From Sinohyriopsis cumingii (Eukaryota; Mollusca; Bivalvia; Unionida; Unionidae): a stretch of DNA of 64,000 nucleotides. Below the pieces are notes generated by a model. It saw nothing but the letters and a program-made list of their open reading frames with translations, did no database searches and had not been told where the DNA came from. Position 1 is the first letter of the stretch, and each line of letters opens with the position of its first letter. Made by a program: the position numbers and the translations under genes. Location of the stretch: the NCBI GenBank assembly GCA_028554795.2, contig JAPYKE020000263.1, forward strand, positions 620,001 to 684,000. Direction: 5' to 3'. Positions 39,999-54,271 of this stretch are shown here, in pieces.

Positions 39999-42836
39999 TT
40001 ATTTGTTTGTCAGTTTTAAATTTTATTTATTTCTGATTTCATGCCTTTTTAGTGTAAATTTATTCACTTGAAACGATACCTTTTTCAGAAAATATTTTGA
40101 CCTTGACTGTTCGTTTTGTAAACACCAGGTGTTGACCTAGATCCTGACTTCGATTCAAAATTAGTAGGAACCACGTAAATTAGTTCTATTTCTCTTTTAA
40201 AATGATTGCTTGTTGTCGAGGTCATGATGGGACTACGTTTTTAAGATGTAAACAATTTCTTAAAATTTTATTTCTTAGAGTAAAATGATTGGTTTTTGAC
40301 AGGACCACACTACGTGTACATGAGCTTTTACAAGTAAATAATTTCGACGATGTTCTGTAACATGATGACGTCAGCCCCTTTTTGCATTTCAAAATATGAT
40401 ATAATCTTTGTTTTGGAGACTCTTACACTGGAAATTGTATGTTGTGCTGTCTGGAATAATTTCAAATTACTTGAATTCAAAAGGATTAATTCCTTTTTCC
40501 TGGAAAATACGTGTTCTGCATACGAAATTACTGAGCAAAGACATCTCTTTTAAAGATTTATTTGGATTTTCAAAACTAGGAGTGATAATTCATCTTTGTA
40601 TAAGGAACGGAAGACTTCAGCACTATAGATAACAGCATATGTCATCTTCCATCATTTATTCTTCGTGGGGACTCAAACTTGAAATCATTAGAAAATTGTA
40701 TTATTAGAACTACTAAAATTTTATTCATGGATTACTTTTGTATTTGATTCTTAAAACCGTAAATTTATACTTTTTTCCTCACTTTTAAAGATTTGTTTTT
40801 AGGAAAAGAAATGATATTTTTCAAACTTGTTGTTTTCACTATTTCTTGTGTTACTGTTTATTCGAGCCTAAACAAGTAACATAAGATGATCAAATTCTAC
40901 CTTGGATTCTTGTCTTTTTGTACAATACTTCGTTGGGAGCCACATCTCTTGAGAGAACCTATTGTGTTTCGAGATGGAGCAGTCTCTCAAGACAGCTTTT
41001 ACCTTGTCTTCAGTTGGTTTTAGTTTTTCCCCAGCATTGTAATATTGGCATCCTTTAATATATTTTGTGTCAGTTTCTCTTGTATCAATGAAATTATGAT
41101 TTAAATTCCAATTGGTCAGTGTAATGCCAACTACCTCCAAAAAGTTTGATTTTCTTTAACCTTTCTTTGAGATTTCGCTTCCATTTAAATATTCATTTAT
41201 TCATCTATGCATCAGAATTTTAGGGTTTTGTGGATATCTATTTGTAAATAATTTGCATTTTTGAAGTTTGTTCCTAATTCTATTTGAATTCATTCCCAAC
41301 ACTGAATACTGTCCAGAATTGTATGAAAACTTTATGGAAGATATAGATTCATTTGCAAAATATAACTCATTTTCCTTTTAAACTCATTGAGAATTTTTTT
41401 AAAAATGCAGGGGTACATACTTAAATTCATCTCAACATGGTTGCATGCTTATATGTACATAAACATCCATACATCCTTCATAGATACATGTATCAGAGTC
41501 TTTCATTGTCCTAATATACGCTAACAAGTTTGCTGTAATGCAAGATATGTAACGAAAGAGATTTAGCCATGTATAACTTGTTGATTGTTAAGGAGGAAAT
41601 TGTTTTATTGTGATGGAGGATAAATGTATTCAGTAAATGTTTTATGTATTTTTAATTTTACAGCAAATGATATTAGTATGTTCCTATTTATGATATTAAT
41701 CAGTATCATATTATTGAATTCTTTTTATTTTCTTCTTTTTCATGATGTCCTTCACAAAACAGATGGTAAGTATTATATCTTGAACTTTTCTGTTACTTGG
41801 TCTAAACAGTAATACATTCATCTGAAAAAGAGAATAAAAAGGCAGAAAAATAACTAATTTTTCTAACAATCTTGAAAGAGAATGTAGTTTGGCAGGTCAC
41901 GTATTTAGTATGATTTGTTGTATAGACTATAAACCAGACTAAAATACGTCTCACTAACTACCCTTTCAGTGCCAAAGGCAAGCAGGTATTTGTTTACATA
42001 GTTTGTCTTTGGAGTTAAACCACATTAACTTCGGGTGAACGAGTAACCAGCAAGTAATTATTCTTTCCCGGATTCGATTGATATTGCTAAATGATTGGGT
42101 TGTGTGATCCATTTTTTTCCCGATGTTAGATTAATCACATTCCACACATCAAGTCATCAGTTAAAGTTGGTGCAGTCGGTTACATCCTTTCTTTATAGAG
42201 TTCATTCCTGTATATTATCTGTAAATTACGCCACTGACTTGAGTCTCCGAGTTAATGATATTGTTTGTGGATGTGATAGTTGTCTTTTTATTTCATTCAT
42301 TTTTATATGTACAGTGTACATTTATATATATTCGAAGTTTCCCTAAAGCCTGATCAAAACCATCATTACAGCTGTTGTTACTATTGAGCACTAATAATGT
42401 TAACACCTAGAACCTTAGAAACAACGGCATAAACTCCCAGTACAAGGAGAGAATTTCAACACTGGAGAAAATCATTATGGTAACTGAAAGAAATGGAAAA
42501 GAAACTATTTTAAAATTGCAATTTAAATGTGCAGTGAAACAATATTCAGGGTGTTAAAACGGTCAAGGAACAAACTTGAAATGAATTTACATGTTAAGTC
42601 ATTTAAATACATCTTCAAATATAAATGTGATTGACATTTAATGTTTGAAGTATCTATCACTTTTTGGCCATATAATTTTGTTTTCAGAAGAATGAATACA
42701 ATATTTTAACAAAAGCTGTGAATACTGGATCTGATATTTGTTTGTAAATCGATTGTTGTTCTTTCTCCTTCTTCAAAAGTACTTGTTTTGTGTATTTGAT
42801 TTAATTCTATCTGATTTCATATATATTTATATCAAT
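39999..42836 (+). repeat. Monomer 15 (D type, HOR copy 1)
   Basis: 2838 bp. ATG triplet, exon candidate 41664-41765, frame 41624-41812. TGACGTCA is 40366-40373. About 24 bp of the AGAGATATTCTCAGTAGTAGTTGGG block is missing near 40419. The gypsy-like fragment is 40868-41140. Confidence 0.9.
40366..40373 (+). promoter_or_regulatory. CRE-like palindrome TGACGTCA (representative)
   Basis: A perfect 8 bp CREB/ATF consensus in the context AACATGATGACGTCAGCCCC, about 15 bp before the GCATTTTAG / GCATTTCAA element. Other perfect copies: 6060-6067, 8922-8929, 17300-17307, 23255-23262, 43204-43211, 51778-51785, 54639-54646, 57511-57518 and 60345-60352. Units 1, 2, 5, 10-14, 17, 18 and 23 have TCACGTCA. 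Unit 6 has the alternative palindrome TCACGTGA. Unit 8 is degenerate. The sequence match is direct; any promoter role is inferred. Confidence 0.3.
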
Positions 42837-45710
42837 TTATTTGTTTGTCAGTTTTAAATTTTATTTATTTCTTATTTCATGCGTTTTTAGTGTAAATTTA
42901 TTCATTTGAAACAATACCTTTTTCAGAAACTATTTTAACCTTTTCTGTTCGTTTTGTAAACACCAGGTGTTGACCTAGATCCTGACTTCGATTCAAAATT
43001 AGTAGCAACCACGTAAATTAGTTTTGTTTTTCTTTCAAAATGATTGCTTATTGTCGAGGTCATGATGGGACTACGTTTTTAAGATGTAAACAATTTCTTA
43101 AAATTTTATTTCTTAGAGTAAAATGATTGGTTTTCGTCAGGACCACACTGGGTGTACATGAGCTTTAACAAGTAAATAATTTCGACGATGTTCTGTAACA
43201 TGATGACGTCAGCCCCTTTTTGCATTTTAGAACACGATATAACCTTTGTTTTGGAGAGATATTCTCAGTAGTAGTTGGGCTCTTACACTGGAAATTGTAT
43301 GTTGTGCTGTCTGGAATAATTTCAAATTACTTGAATTCAAAAGGATTAATTCCTTTTTCCTGGAAAATACGTGTTCTGCATACGAAATTCCTGAGCAAAG
43401 ACATCTCTTTGAAAGATTTATTTGGATTTTCAAAACTAGGAGTGATAATTCATCTTTGTATAAGGGACTGAAGACTTCAACACTATAGATAACAGCATAT
43501 GTCATCTTCCATCATGGATTCTTCGTGGGGACTCAAACTTGAAATCATTAGAAAATTGTATTATTAGAACTACTAAAATTTTATTCATGGATTACTTTTG
43601 TATTTGATTCTTAAAACCGTAAGTTCATACATTTTTCCTCACTTTTAAAGATTTTTTTTAGGAAAAGAAATGATATTTTTCAAAGCTTGTTGTTTTCACT
43701 ATTTCTTGTGTTACTGTTTATTCGAGCCTAAACAAGTAACATAAGATGATCAAATCCTACCTTGGATTCTTGTCTTTTTGTACAATACTTCGATGGGAGC
43801 CACATCTCTTGAGAGAACCTATTGTGATTCGAATAGAGCAGTCTCTCAATACAGCTTTTACCTTGTCTTCAGTTGGTTTTAGTTTTTCCCCAGCAATGTA
43901 ATATTGGTATCCTTTAGTATATTTTGTGTCAGTTTCTCTTGTATGCATGAAAGTATGATTTAAATCCCAATTGGGCAGTGTAATGCCAACTACCTCCAAA
44001 AAGTTTGATTTTCTTTAATCTTTCTTTGAGATTTCGCTTCCATTTAAATATTCATTTTATTCATGTATGCATCAGAATTTTAGGGTTTTGTGGATATCTA
44101 ACTATTTGTAAATAATTTGAATTTTTGACGTTTTTTCCTAATTCTATTTGCATTCATTCCCAAAACTGAATACTGTCCAGAATTGTATGAAAACTTTATG
44201 GAAGATATAGATTCATTTGCAAAATATAACTCATTTTCCTTTTAAACTCATTGAGAATTTTTTTTAAAAATGCAGGGGTACATACTTAAATTCATCTCAA
44301 CATGGTTGCATGCATATATGTACATAAACATCCATACATCCTTCATAGATACATGTATGAAAGTCTTTCATTGTTCTAGTATATGCTAACAAGTTTGCTG
44401 TAATGCAAGATATGTAACGAAAGAGATTTAGCCATGTATAACTTGTTGATTGTTAAGGAGGAAATTGTTTTATTGTGATGGAGGATAAATGTATTCAGTA
44501 AATGTTTTATGTATTTTTAATTTTGCAGCAAATGATATTAGTATGTTCCTATTTATGATATTAATCAGTATCATATTATTGAATTTTTGTTATTTTCTTC
44601 TTTTTCATGATATCCTTCACAAAACAGAGTGTAAGTATTATATCTTGAACTTTTCTGTTACTTGGTCTAAACAGTAATACATTCATCTGAAAAAGAGAAT
44701 AAAAAGGCAGAAAAATAACTAATTTTTCTAACAATCTTGAAAGAGAATGTAGTTTGGCAGGTCAAGTATTTAGTATGATCTGTTGTATAGACTATAAACC
44801 AGACTAAAGTACGTCTCACGAACTACCCTTTCAGTTCCAATGGCAAGCAGGTATTTGTGTACATAGTTTGTCTTTGGAGTTAAACCATATTAACTTCGGG
44901 TGTAGGAGGTCTTTTTGCCTATTAAACCAGCAAGTAATTATTGTTTCCCGAACTCGATTGATCTTGCTAAATGATTGGGTTGTGTTATCGTTTTTCTCCC
45001 GATGTTAGATTAATCACATCCCAAACATCAAGTGATCAGTTAAAGTTGGTGCAGTCGGTTGCATCCTTTCTTTATAGAGTTCATTCCTGTATATTATCTG
45101 TAAATTACGCCACTGACTTGAGTCTCTGAGTTAATGATTTTGTTTGTGGATGTGATAGTTGTCTTTTTATTTCATTCATTTTTATATGTACAGTGTACAT
45201 TTATATATATTCGAAGTTTCCCCAAAGCCTGATCAAAACCATCATTACAGCTGTTGTTACTATTGAGCACTAATAATGTTAACACCTAGAACCTTAAAAA
45301 CAACGGCATAGACTCCCAGTACAAGGAGAGAATTTTAACACTGGAGAAAATCATTATGGTAACCGAAAGAAATGAAAAAGAAACTATTTTAAAATAGCAA
45401 TTTAAATGTGCAGTGAAACAATATTCAGGGTGTTAAAACGGTCAAGGAACAAACTAGAAATGAATTTACATGTTAAGTCATTTAAATACATCTTCAAATA
45501 TAAATGAGATTGACATTTAATGTTTGAAGTATCTATCACTTTTTGGCCATATAATTTTGTTTTCAAAAGAATGAATACAATATTTTAACAAAAACTATTA
45601 ATACTGGATCTGATATTTGTATGTAAAGTGATTATGGTTCTTTCTCCTTCTTCAAAAGTACTTGTTATATGTATTTAATTCGACCTGATTTCATATATAT
45701 TTATATCAAT
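42837..45710 (+). repeat. Monomer 16 (E type, HOR copy 1)
   Basis: 2874 bp. AGT triplet, the only one in the window. The exon candidate is 44529-44630 and the frame 44489-44677, with acceptor TTTTGCAG. TGACGTCA is 43204-43211 and the gypsy-like fragment 43757-43999. Confidence 0.9.
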
Positions 45711-48547
45711 TTATTTGTTTGTCAGTTTTAAATTTTATTTATTTCTGATTTCATGCCTTTTTAGTGTGAATTTATTCACTTGAAACGATACCTTTTTCAG
45801 AAAATATTTTGACCTTGTCTGTTCGTTTTGTAAACACCAGGTGTTGACCTAGATCCTGACTCCGATTCAAAATTAGTAGCAACCACGTAAATTAGTTCTA
45901 TTTTGCTTTTAAAATGATCGCTTATTGTCGAGGTCATGATGGGACTACGTTTTTAAGATGTAAACAATTTCTTAAAATTGTATTTCTTAGAGTAAAATGA
46001 TTGGTTTTCGTCAGGTCCACACTGGGTGTAGATGAGCTTTAACAAGTAAATAATTTCGACGATGTTCTGTAACATGATCACGTCACCCCCTTTTTGCATT
46101 TTAGAATACAATGTAACCTTTGTTTTGGAGAGATATTCTGAGTAGTAGTTGGGCTCTTGCACTGGAAATTGTATGTTGTGCTGTCTGGAATAATTTCAAA
46201 TTACTTGAATTCAAAAGGATTAATTCCTTTTTCCTGGAAAATACGTGTTCTGCATACGAAATTCCTGAGCAAAGACATCTCTTTGAAAGATTTATTTGGA
46301 TTTTCAAAACTAGGAGTGATGATACTTCTTTCTATAAGGAACTGTATACTTCAACACTATAGATCACAGCATATGTCATCTTTCATCATGGATTCTTCGT
46401 GGTGACTCAAACTTGAAATCATTAGAAAATTGTAATATTAGAACTACTGAAATTTTATTCATGGATTATTTTTGTATTTGATTCTTAAAACCGGAAAAGA
46501 AATGATATTTTGCAAAGCTTGTTGTTTTCACTCTTTCTTGTGTTACTGTTTATTCGAGCCTATACAAGTAACATAAGATGATCAAATCCTACCTTGGATT
46601 CTTGTCTTTTTGTACAATACTTCTATGGGAGCCACATCTCTTGAGAGAACCTATTGTGTTTCGAGATGGAGCAGTCTCTCAATACAGCTTTTACCTTGTC
46701 TTAAGTTGGTTTTAGTTTTTCCCCAGCAATGTAATATTATGATCCTTTACTATATTTTGTGTAGTTTCTCTTGTATCCATGAAATTATGATTTAAATCCC
46801 AATTGGGCAGTGTAATGCCAACTACCTCCAAAAAGTTTGATTTTCTTTGATCTTTCTTTTGAGATTTCGCTTCCATTTAAATATTCATTTATTCATGTAT
46901 GCATCAGAATTTTAGGGTTTTGTGGATATCTAACTATTTGTAAATAATTTGAATTTTTGAAGTTGTTTCCTAATTCTATTTGAATTCATTCCCAAAACTG
47001 AATACTGTCCAGAATTGTATGAAAACTTTGTGGAAGATATAGATTCATTTGCAAAATATAACTCATTTTCCTTTTAAACTCATTGAGAATTTTTTTTTAA
47101 AATGCAGGGGTACATACTTAAATTCATCTCAACATGGTTGCATGCATATCTGTACATAAACATCCATACATCCTTCATAGATACATGTATCAAAGTCTTT
47201 CATTGTCTTAGTATATGCTAACAAGTTTACTGTAATGCAAGATATGTAACGAAAGAGATTTAGCCATGTATAACTTGTTGATTGTTAAGGAGGAAATTGT
47301 TTTATTGTGATGGAGGATAAATGTATTCAGTAAATGTTTTATGTATTTTTAATATTACAGGAAATGATATTAGTATGTTCCTATTAATGATATTAATCAG
47401 TATCATATTATTGAATTCTTGTTATTTTCTTCTTTTTCATCATATCCTTCACAAAACAGTGTGTAAGTATTATATCTTGAACTTTTCTGTTACTTGGTCA
47501 AAACAGTAATACATTCATCTGAAAAAGAGAATAAAAAGGCAGAAAAATAACTAATTTTTCTAACAATCATGAAAGAGAATGTAGTTTGGCAGGTCAAGTA
47601 TTTAGTATGATTTGTTGTATAGACTATAAACCAGACTAAAGTACGTGTCACGAACTAACCTTTAAGTGCCAAAGGTAAGTAGGCATTTGTGTACATAGTT
47701 TGTCTTTGGAGTTAAACCATATTAACTTCGGGTGAAGGAGGTCTTTTTGCCTATTAAACCAGCAAGTAATTATTGTTTCCCGAATTCGATTGATATTGCT
47801 AAATGATTGGGTTGTGTGATCCTTTTTTTTTTCCGATGCTACATTAATCACATCCCATACATCAAGTCATCAGTTAAAGTTGGTGCAGTCGGTTACATCC
47901 TTTTTTATAGAGTTCATTCCTGTATATTATCTGTAAATTGCGCCACTGACTTGAGTCTCTGAGTTAATGATTTTGTTTGTGGATGTGATAGTTGTCTTTT
48001 TATTTCATTCCTTTTTATATGTACAGTGTTCATTTATGTATATTCGAAGTTTCCCCAAAGCCTGATCAAAACCATCATTACAGCTGTTGTTACTATTGAG
48101 CACTAATAATGTTAACACCTAGAACCTTAAAAACAACGGCATAAACTCCCAGTACAAGGAGAGAATTTTAACACTGGAGAAAATCATTATGGTAACTGAA
48201 AGAAATGAAAAAGAAACTATTTTAAAATAGCAATTTAAATGTGCAGTGAAACAATATTCAGGGTGTTAAAAGGGTCAAGGAACAAACTAGAAATGAATTT
48301 ACATGTTAAGTCATTTAAATACATCTTAAAATGTGAATGTGATTGACATTTAATGTTTGAAGTACCTATCACTTTTTGGCCATATAATTTTGTTTTCAAA
48401 AGAATGAATACAATATTTTAACATAAACTATGAATACTGATCAGATATTTGTATGTAAAGTGATTGTGGTTCTTTCTCCTTCTTCAAAAGTACTTGTTAT
48501 GTGTATTTGATTTAATTCTCTGTTCTTTCAAATATATTTATATCAAT
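45711..48547 (+). repeat. Monomer 17 (V type, HOR copy 2)
   Basis: 2837 bp. TGT triplet, exon candidate 47361-47462, frame 47321-47509. The micro-exon-like site has acceptor TTTAAG and a perfect GTAAGT donor at 47675. The gypsy-like homologue lies at about 46615-46835. Confidence 0.9.
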
Positions 48548-51410
48548 TTATTTGTTTGTCAGTTTTGAATTATTTTTTTTTCTGATTTCATGCGTTTTAA
48601 TGTAAATTTATTCACTTGAAACGATACCTTTTTCAGAAAATATTTTGACCTTGACTTTTTCGTTTTGTAAACACCAGGTGTTGACCTAGATCCTGACTTC
48701 GATTCAAAATTAGTAGCAACCACGTAAATTAGTTCTATTTTTCTTTTAAAATGATTGCTTGTTGTCGAGGTCATCATGGGACTACGTTTGCAAGATGTGA
48801 ACAATTTCTTAAAATTTTATTTCTTAGAGTAAAATGATTGCTTTTCGTCAGGACCACACTACATGTATATGAGCTTTAACAAGTAAATAATTTCGACGAT
48901 GTTCTGTAACATGATCACGTCATCCTCTTTTTGCATTTTAGAATACAATATAACCTTTGTTTTGGAGAGATTCTGAGTAGTAGTTGGGCTCTTACAGTGG
49001 AAATTGTATGTTGTGCTGTCTGGAATAATTTCAAATTACTTGAATTCAAAAGGATTAAATCCTTTTTCCTGGAAAATACATGTTCTGCATACGAAATTCC
49101 TGAGCAAAGACATCTCTTTGAAAGATTTATTTGGATTTCCAAATCTAGGAGTGATAATTCTTCTTTATATAAGGAGCTGTAGACTTCAACACTATAGATT
49201 ACAGCATATGTCATCTTCCATCATGGATTCTTCGTGGGGACTCAAACTTGAAATCATTAGAAAATTTTATTATTAGGACTACTAAAATTGTATTCGTGGA
49301 TTATTTTTGTATTTGATTCTTAAAACCGTAAATTCATACTTTTTTCCTCACTTTAAAAGAATTTTTCTATCAAAAGAAATGATATTTTTCAAAGCTTGTT
49401 GTTTTCACTATTTCTTGTGTTACTGTTTATTCGAGCCTAAACAAGTAACATAAGATGATCAAATCCTACCTTGGATTCTTGTCTTTTTGTACAATACTTC
49501 TTTGGGAGCCACATCTCTTGAGAGAACCTATTGTGTTTCGAGATGGAGCAGTCTCTCAAGACAGCTTTTACCTTGTCTTCAGATGGTTTTAGTTTTTCCC
49601 CAGCAATGTAATATTGGCATCCGTTACTGCATTTTTTGTCAGTTTCTCTTGTATCCATGAAATTATGATTTAAATCCCAATTAGGCAGTGTAACGGCAAC
49701 TACCTCCAAAAAGTATGATTTTCTTTAATCTTTCTTTGAGATTTCGCTTCCATTTAAATATTCATTTATTCAAGTGTGCATCAGAATTTTAGGGTTTTGT
49801 GGATATCTAACTATATGTAAATGATTTGAATTTTTGAAGTTTTTTCCTAATTCTATTTGAATTCATTCCCAAGACTGAATACTGTCTAGAATTGTATGAA
49901 AACTTTATGGAAGATATAGATTCATTTGCAAAATATAACTCATTTTCCTTTTAAATTCATTGAGATTTTTTTTTAAAATGCAGGGGTACATACCTAAATT
50001 CATCTCAACATGGTTGCATGGATGTATGTACATAAACAGCCATACATCCTTCATAGATATATGTATCAACGTCTTTCACTGTCCTAGTATATGCTAACAA
50101 GTATGCTGTAAAGCAAGATATATAACGAAAGAGATTTAGCCATATATAACTTGTTGATTGTTAAGGAGGAAATTGTTTTATTGTGATGGAGGATAAATAT
50201 ATTCAGTAATTGTTTTATGTATTTTTAATTTTACAGCAAATGATATTAGTATGTTCCTATTTATGATATTAATCAGTATTATATTATTGAATTCTTGTTA
50301 TTTTCTTCTTTTTCATGATATCCTTCACAAAACAGCACGTAAGTATTATATCTTGAACTTTTCTGTTACTTGGGCTAAACAGTAATACATTCATCTGAAA
50401 AAGAGCATAAAACTCAGAAAAATGACTAATTTTTCTAACAATCTTCAAAGAGAATGTAGTTTGGTAGGTCAAGTATTTACTATGATTTGTTGTATAGAGA
50501 CTATAAACCAGACTAAAGTACGTGTCACGAACTACCCTTTCAGTGCTAAAGGCAAGTAGGTATTTGTGTACATAGTTTGTCTTTGGAGTTAAACCATATT
50601 AACTTCGGGTGAACGAGTAACCAGCAAGTAATTATTGTTTCCCGGATTCGATTGATATTGCTAAATGAATGGGTTGTGTGATCCTTTTTTTTCCCGGGGT
50701 TAGGTTATTCACATTCCACACATCAAGTCATCAGCTAATGTTGGTGCAGTCGGTTACATCCTTTCTTTATAGAGTTCATCCCTGTATATTATCTGTAAAT
50801 TACGCCACTGACTTGAGTCTCTGAGTTAATGATTTTGTTTATGGATGTGATAGTTGTCTTTTTATTTCATTCATTTTTATATGTACAGTGTACATTTATA
50901 TATATTCGAAGTTTCCCCAAAGCCTGATCAAAACCATCATTACAGCTGTTGTTACTATTGAGCACTAATAATGTTAACACCTAGAACGTTAGAAACAACG
51001 GCATAAACGCCCAGTACAAGAAGAGAGTTTTAACACTGGAGAAAATCATTATGGTAACTGAAAGAAATGAAAAAGAAACTATTTTAAAATAGCAATTTAA
51101 ATGTGCAGTGAAACAATATTCAGGGTGTTAAAACGGTCAAGGAACAAACTAGAAATGAATGTACATGTTAAGTCATTTAAATACATCTTCAAATATAAAT
51201 GTGATTGACATTTAATGTTTGAAGTATCTATCACTTTTTGGCCATATAATTTTGTTTTCAAAAGAATGAATACAATATTTTAACATAAACTATGAATACT
51301 GGATCTGATATTTGTATGTAAAGTGATTGTGGTTCTTTCTCCTTCTTCAAAAGCACTTGTTATGTGTATTTGATTTAATTCTATCTGATTTCATATATAT
51401 TTATATCAAT
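48548..51410 (+). repeat. Monomer 18 (A type, HOR copy 2)
   Basis: 2863 bp. CAC triplet, exon candidate 50237-50338. The upstream ATG of the longer frame is ATA (50197), but the internal ATG remains. AATAAA is changed to CATAAA, the only clear loss of this signal. The A-type minus frame is 48559-48804 and the gypsy-like fragment 49437-49709. Confidence 0.9.
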
Positions 51411-54271
51411 TTATTTGTTTGTCAGTTTTAAATTTTATTTATTTCTGATTTCATGCCTTTTTAGTGTAAATTTATTCACTTGAAACGATACCTTTTTCAG
51501 AAAATATTTTGACCTTGACTGTTCGTTTTGTAAACACCAGGTGTTGACCTAGATCCTGACTTCGATTCAAAATTAGTAGGAACCACGTAAATTAGTTCTA
51601 TTTCTCTTTTAAAATGATTGCTTGTTGTCGAGGTCATGATGGGACTACGTTTTTAAGATGTAAACAATTTCTTAAAATTTTATTTCTTAGAGTAAAATGA
51701 TTGGTTTTTGACAGGACCACACTACGTGTACATGAGCTTTTACAAGTAAATAATTTCGACGATGTTCTGTAACATGATGACGTCAGCCCCTTTTTGCATT
51801 TCAAAATATGATATAATCTTTGTTTTGGAGAGATATTCTCAGTAGTAGTTGGGCTCTTACAGTGGAAATTGTATGTTGTGCTGTCTGGAATAATTTCAAA
51901 TTACCTGAATTCAAAAGGATTAATTCCTTTTTCCTGGAAAATACGTGTTCTGCATACGAAATTCCTGAGCAAAGACATCTCTTTTAAAGATTTATTTGGA
52001 TTTTCAAAACTAAGAGTGATAATTCATCTTTGTATAAGGAACTGAAGACTTCAACACTATAGATAACAGCATATGTCATCTTCCATCATTTATTCTTCGT
52101 GGGGACTCAAACTTGAAATCATTAGAAAATTGTATTATTAGAACTACTAAAATTTTATTCATGGATTACTTTTGTATTTGATTCTTAAAACCGTAAATTC
52201 ATACTTTTTTCCTCACTTTTAAAGATTTGTTTTTAGGAAAAGAAATGATATTTTTCAAACTTGTTGTTTTCACTATTTCTTGTGTTACTGTTTATTCGAG
52301 CCTAAACAAGTAACATAAGATGATCAAATTCTACCTTGGATTCTTGTCTTTTTGTACAATACTTCGTTGGGAGCCACATCTCTTGAGAGAACCTATTGTG
52401 TTTCGAGATGGAGCAGTCTCTCAAGACAGCTTTTACCTTGTCTTCAGTTGGTTTTAGTTTTTCCCCAGCATTGTAATATTGGCATCCTTTAATATATTTT
52501 GTGTCAGTTTCTCTTGTATCAATGAAATTATGATTTAAATTCCAATTGGGCAGTGTAATGCCAACTACCTCCAAAAAGTTTCATTTTCTTTAATCTTTCT
52601 TTGAGATTTCGCTTCCATTTAAATATTCATTTATTCATCTATGCATCAGAATTTTAGGGTTTTGTGGATATCTATTTGTAAATAATTTGCATTTTTGAAG
52701 TTTGTTCCTAATTCTATTTGAATTCATTCCCAACACTGAATACTGTCCAGAATTGTATGAAAACTTTATGGAAAATATAGATTCATTTGCAAAATATAAC
52801 TCATTTTCCTTTTAAACTCATTGAGAATTTTTTTAAAAATGCAGGGGTACATACTTAAATTCATCTCAACATGGTTGCATGCATATATGTACATAAACAT
52901 CCATACATCCTTCATAGATACATGTATCAGACTCTTTCATTGTCCTAATATACGCTAACAAGTTTGCTGTAATGCAAGATATGTAACGAAAGAGATTTAG
53001 CCATGTATAACTTGTTGATTGTTAAGGAGGAAATTGTTTTATTGTGACGCAGGATAAATGTATTCAGTAAATGTTTTATGTATTTTTAATTTTACAGCAA
53101 ATGATATTAGTATGTTCCTATTTATGATATTAATCAGTATCATATTATTGAATTCTTTTTATTTTCTTCTTTTTCATGATATCCTTCACAAAACAGATGG
53201 TAAGTATTATATCTTGAACTTTTCTGTTACTTGGTCTAAACAGTAATACATTCATCTGAAAAAGAGAATAAAAAGGCAGAAAAATAACTAATTTTTCTAA
53301 CAATCTTGAAAGAGAATGTAGTTTGGCAGGTCACGTATTTAGTATGATTTGTTGTATAGACTATAAACCAGACTAAAGTACGTCTCACGAAGTACCCTTT
53401 CAGTGCCAATGGCAAGCAGGTATTTGTTTACATAGTTTGTCTTTGGAGTTAAACCATATTAACTTCGGGTGAACGAGTAACCAGCAAGTAATTATTGTTT
53501 CCCGGATTCGATTGATATTGCTAAATGATTGGGTGGTGTGATCCATTTTTTTTCCCGATGTTAGATTAATCACATTCCACACATCAAGTCATCAGTTAAA
53601 GTTGGTGCAGTCGGTTACATCCTTTCTTTATAGAGTTCATCCCTGTATATTATCTGTAAATTACGCCACTGACTTGAGTCTCCGAGTTAATGATATTGTT
53701 TGTGGATGTGATAGTTGTCTTTTTATTTCATTCATTTTTATATGTACAGTGTACATTTATATATATTCGAAGTTTCCCTAAAGCCTGATCAAAACCATCA
53801 TTACAGCTGTTGTTACTATTGAGCACTAATAATGTTAACACCTAGAACCTTAGAAACAACGGCATAAACTCCCAGTACAAGGAGAGAATTTCAACACTGG
53901 AGAAAATCATTATGGTAACTGAAAGAAATGGAAAAGAAACTATTTTAAAATAGCAATTTAAATGTGCAGTGAAACAATATTCAGGGTGTTAAAACGGTCA
54001 AGGAACAAACTAGAAATGAATTTACATGTTAAGTCATTTAAATACATCTTTAAATATAAATGTGATTGACATTTAATGTTTGAAGTATCTATCACTTTTT
54101 GGCCATATAATTTTGTTTTCAGAAGAATGAATACAATATTTTAACAAAAGCTGTGAATACTGGATCTGATATTTGTTTGTAAATCGATTGTTGTTCTTTC
54201 TCCTTCTTCAAAAGTACTTGTTTTGTGTATTTGATTTAATTCTATCTGATTTCATATATATTTATATCAAT
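51411..54271 (+). repeat. Monomer 19 (D type, HOR copy 2)
   Basis: 2861 bp. ATG triplet, exon candidate 53098-53199, frame 53058-53246. TGACGTCA is 51778-51785. Unlike its partner unit 15 it keeps the AGAGATATTCTCAGTAG stretch. The gypsy-like fragment is 52302-52574. Confidence 0.9.

Larger units (their letters stand above)
34298..45710 (+). repeat. Higher-order repeat copy 1 (V-A-D-E)
   Basis: Four different monomers, units 13-16, form one 11,413 bp block that recurs in the next block with the same monomer order and the same private variants. Examples are GAGGTCGTTTTGCC or its parent form in the V unit, ACTCAGAAAAATGAC in the A unit, ACCACACTACGTG with TTTTACAAG in the D unit, and GAACTCGATTGATCTTGC in the E unit. 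Corresponding units between blocks look closer to each other than to neighbouring monomers. Confidence 0.88.
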
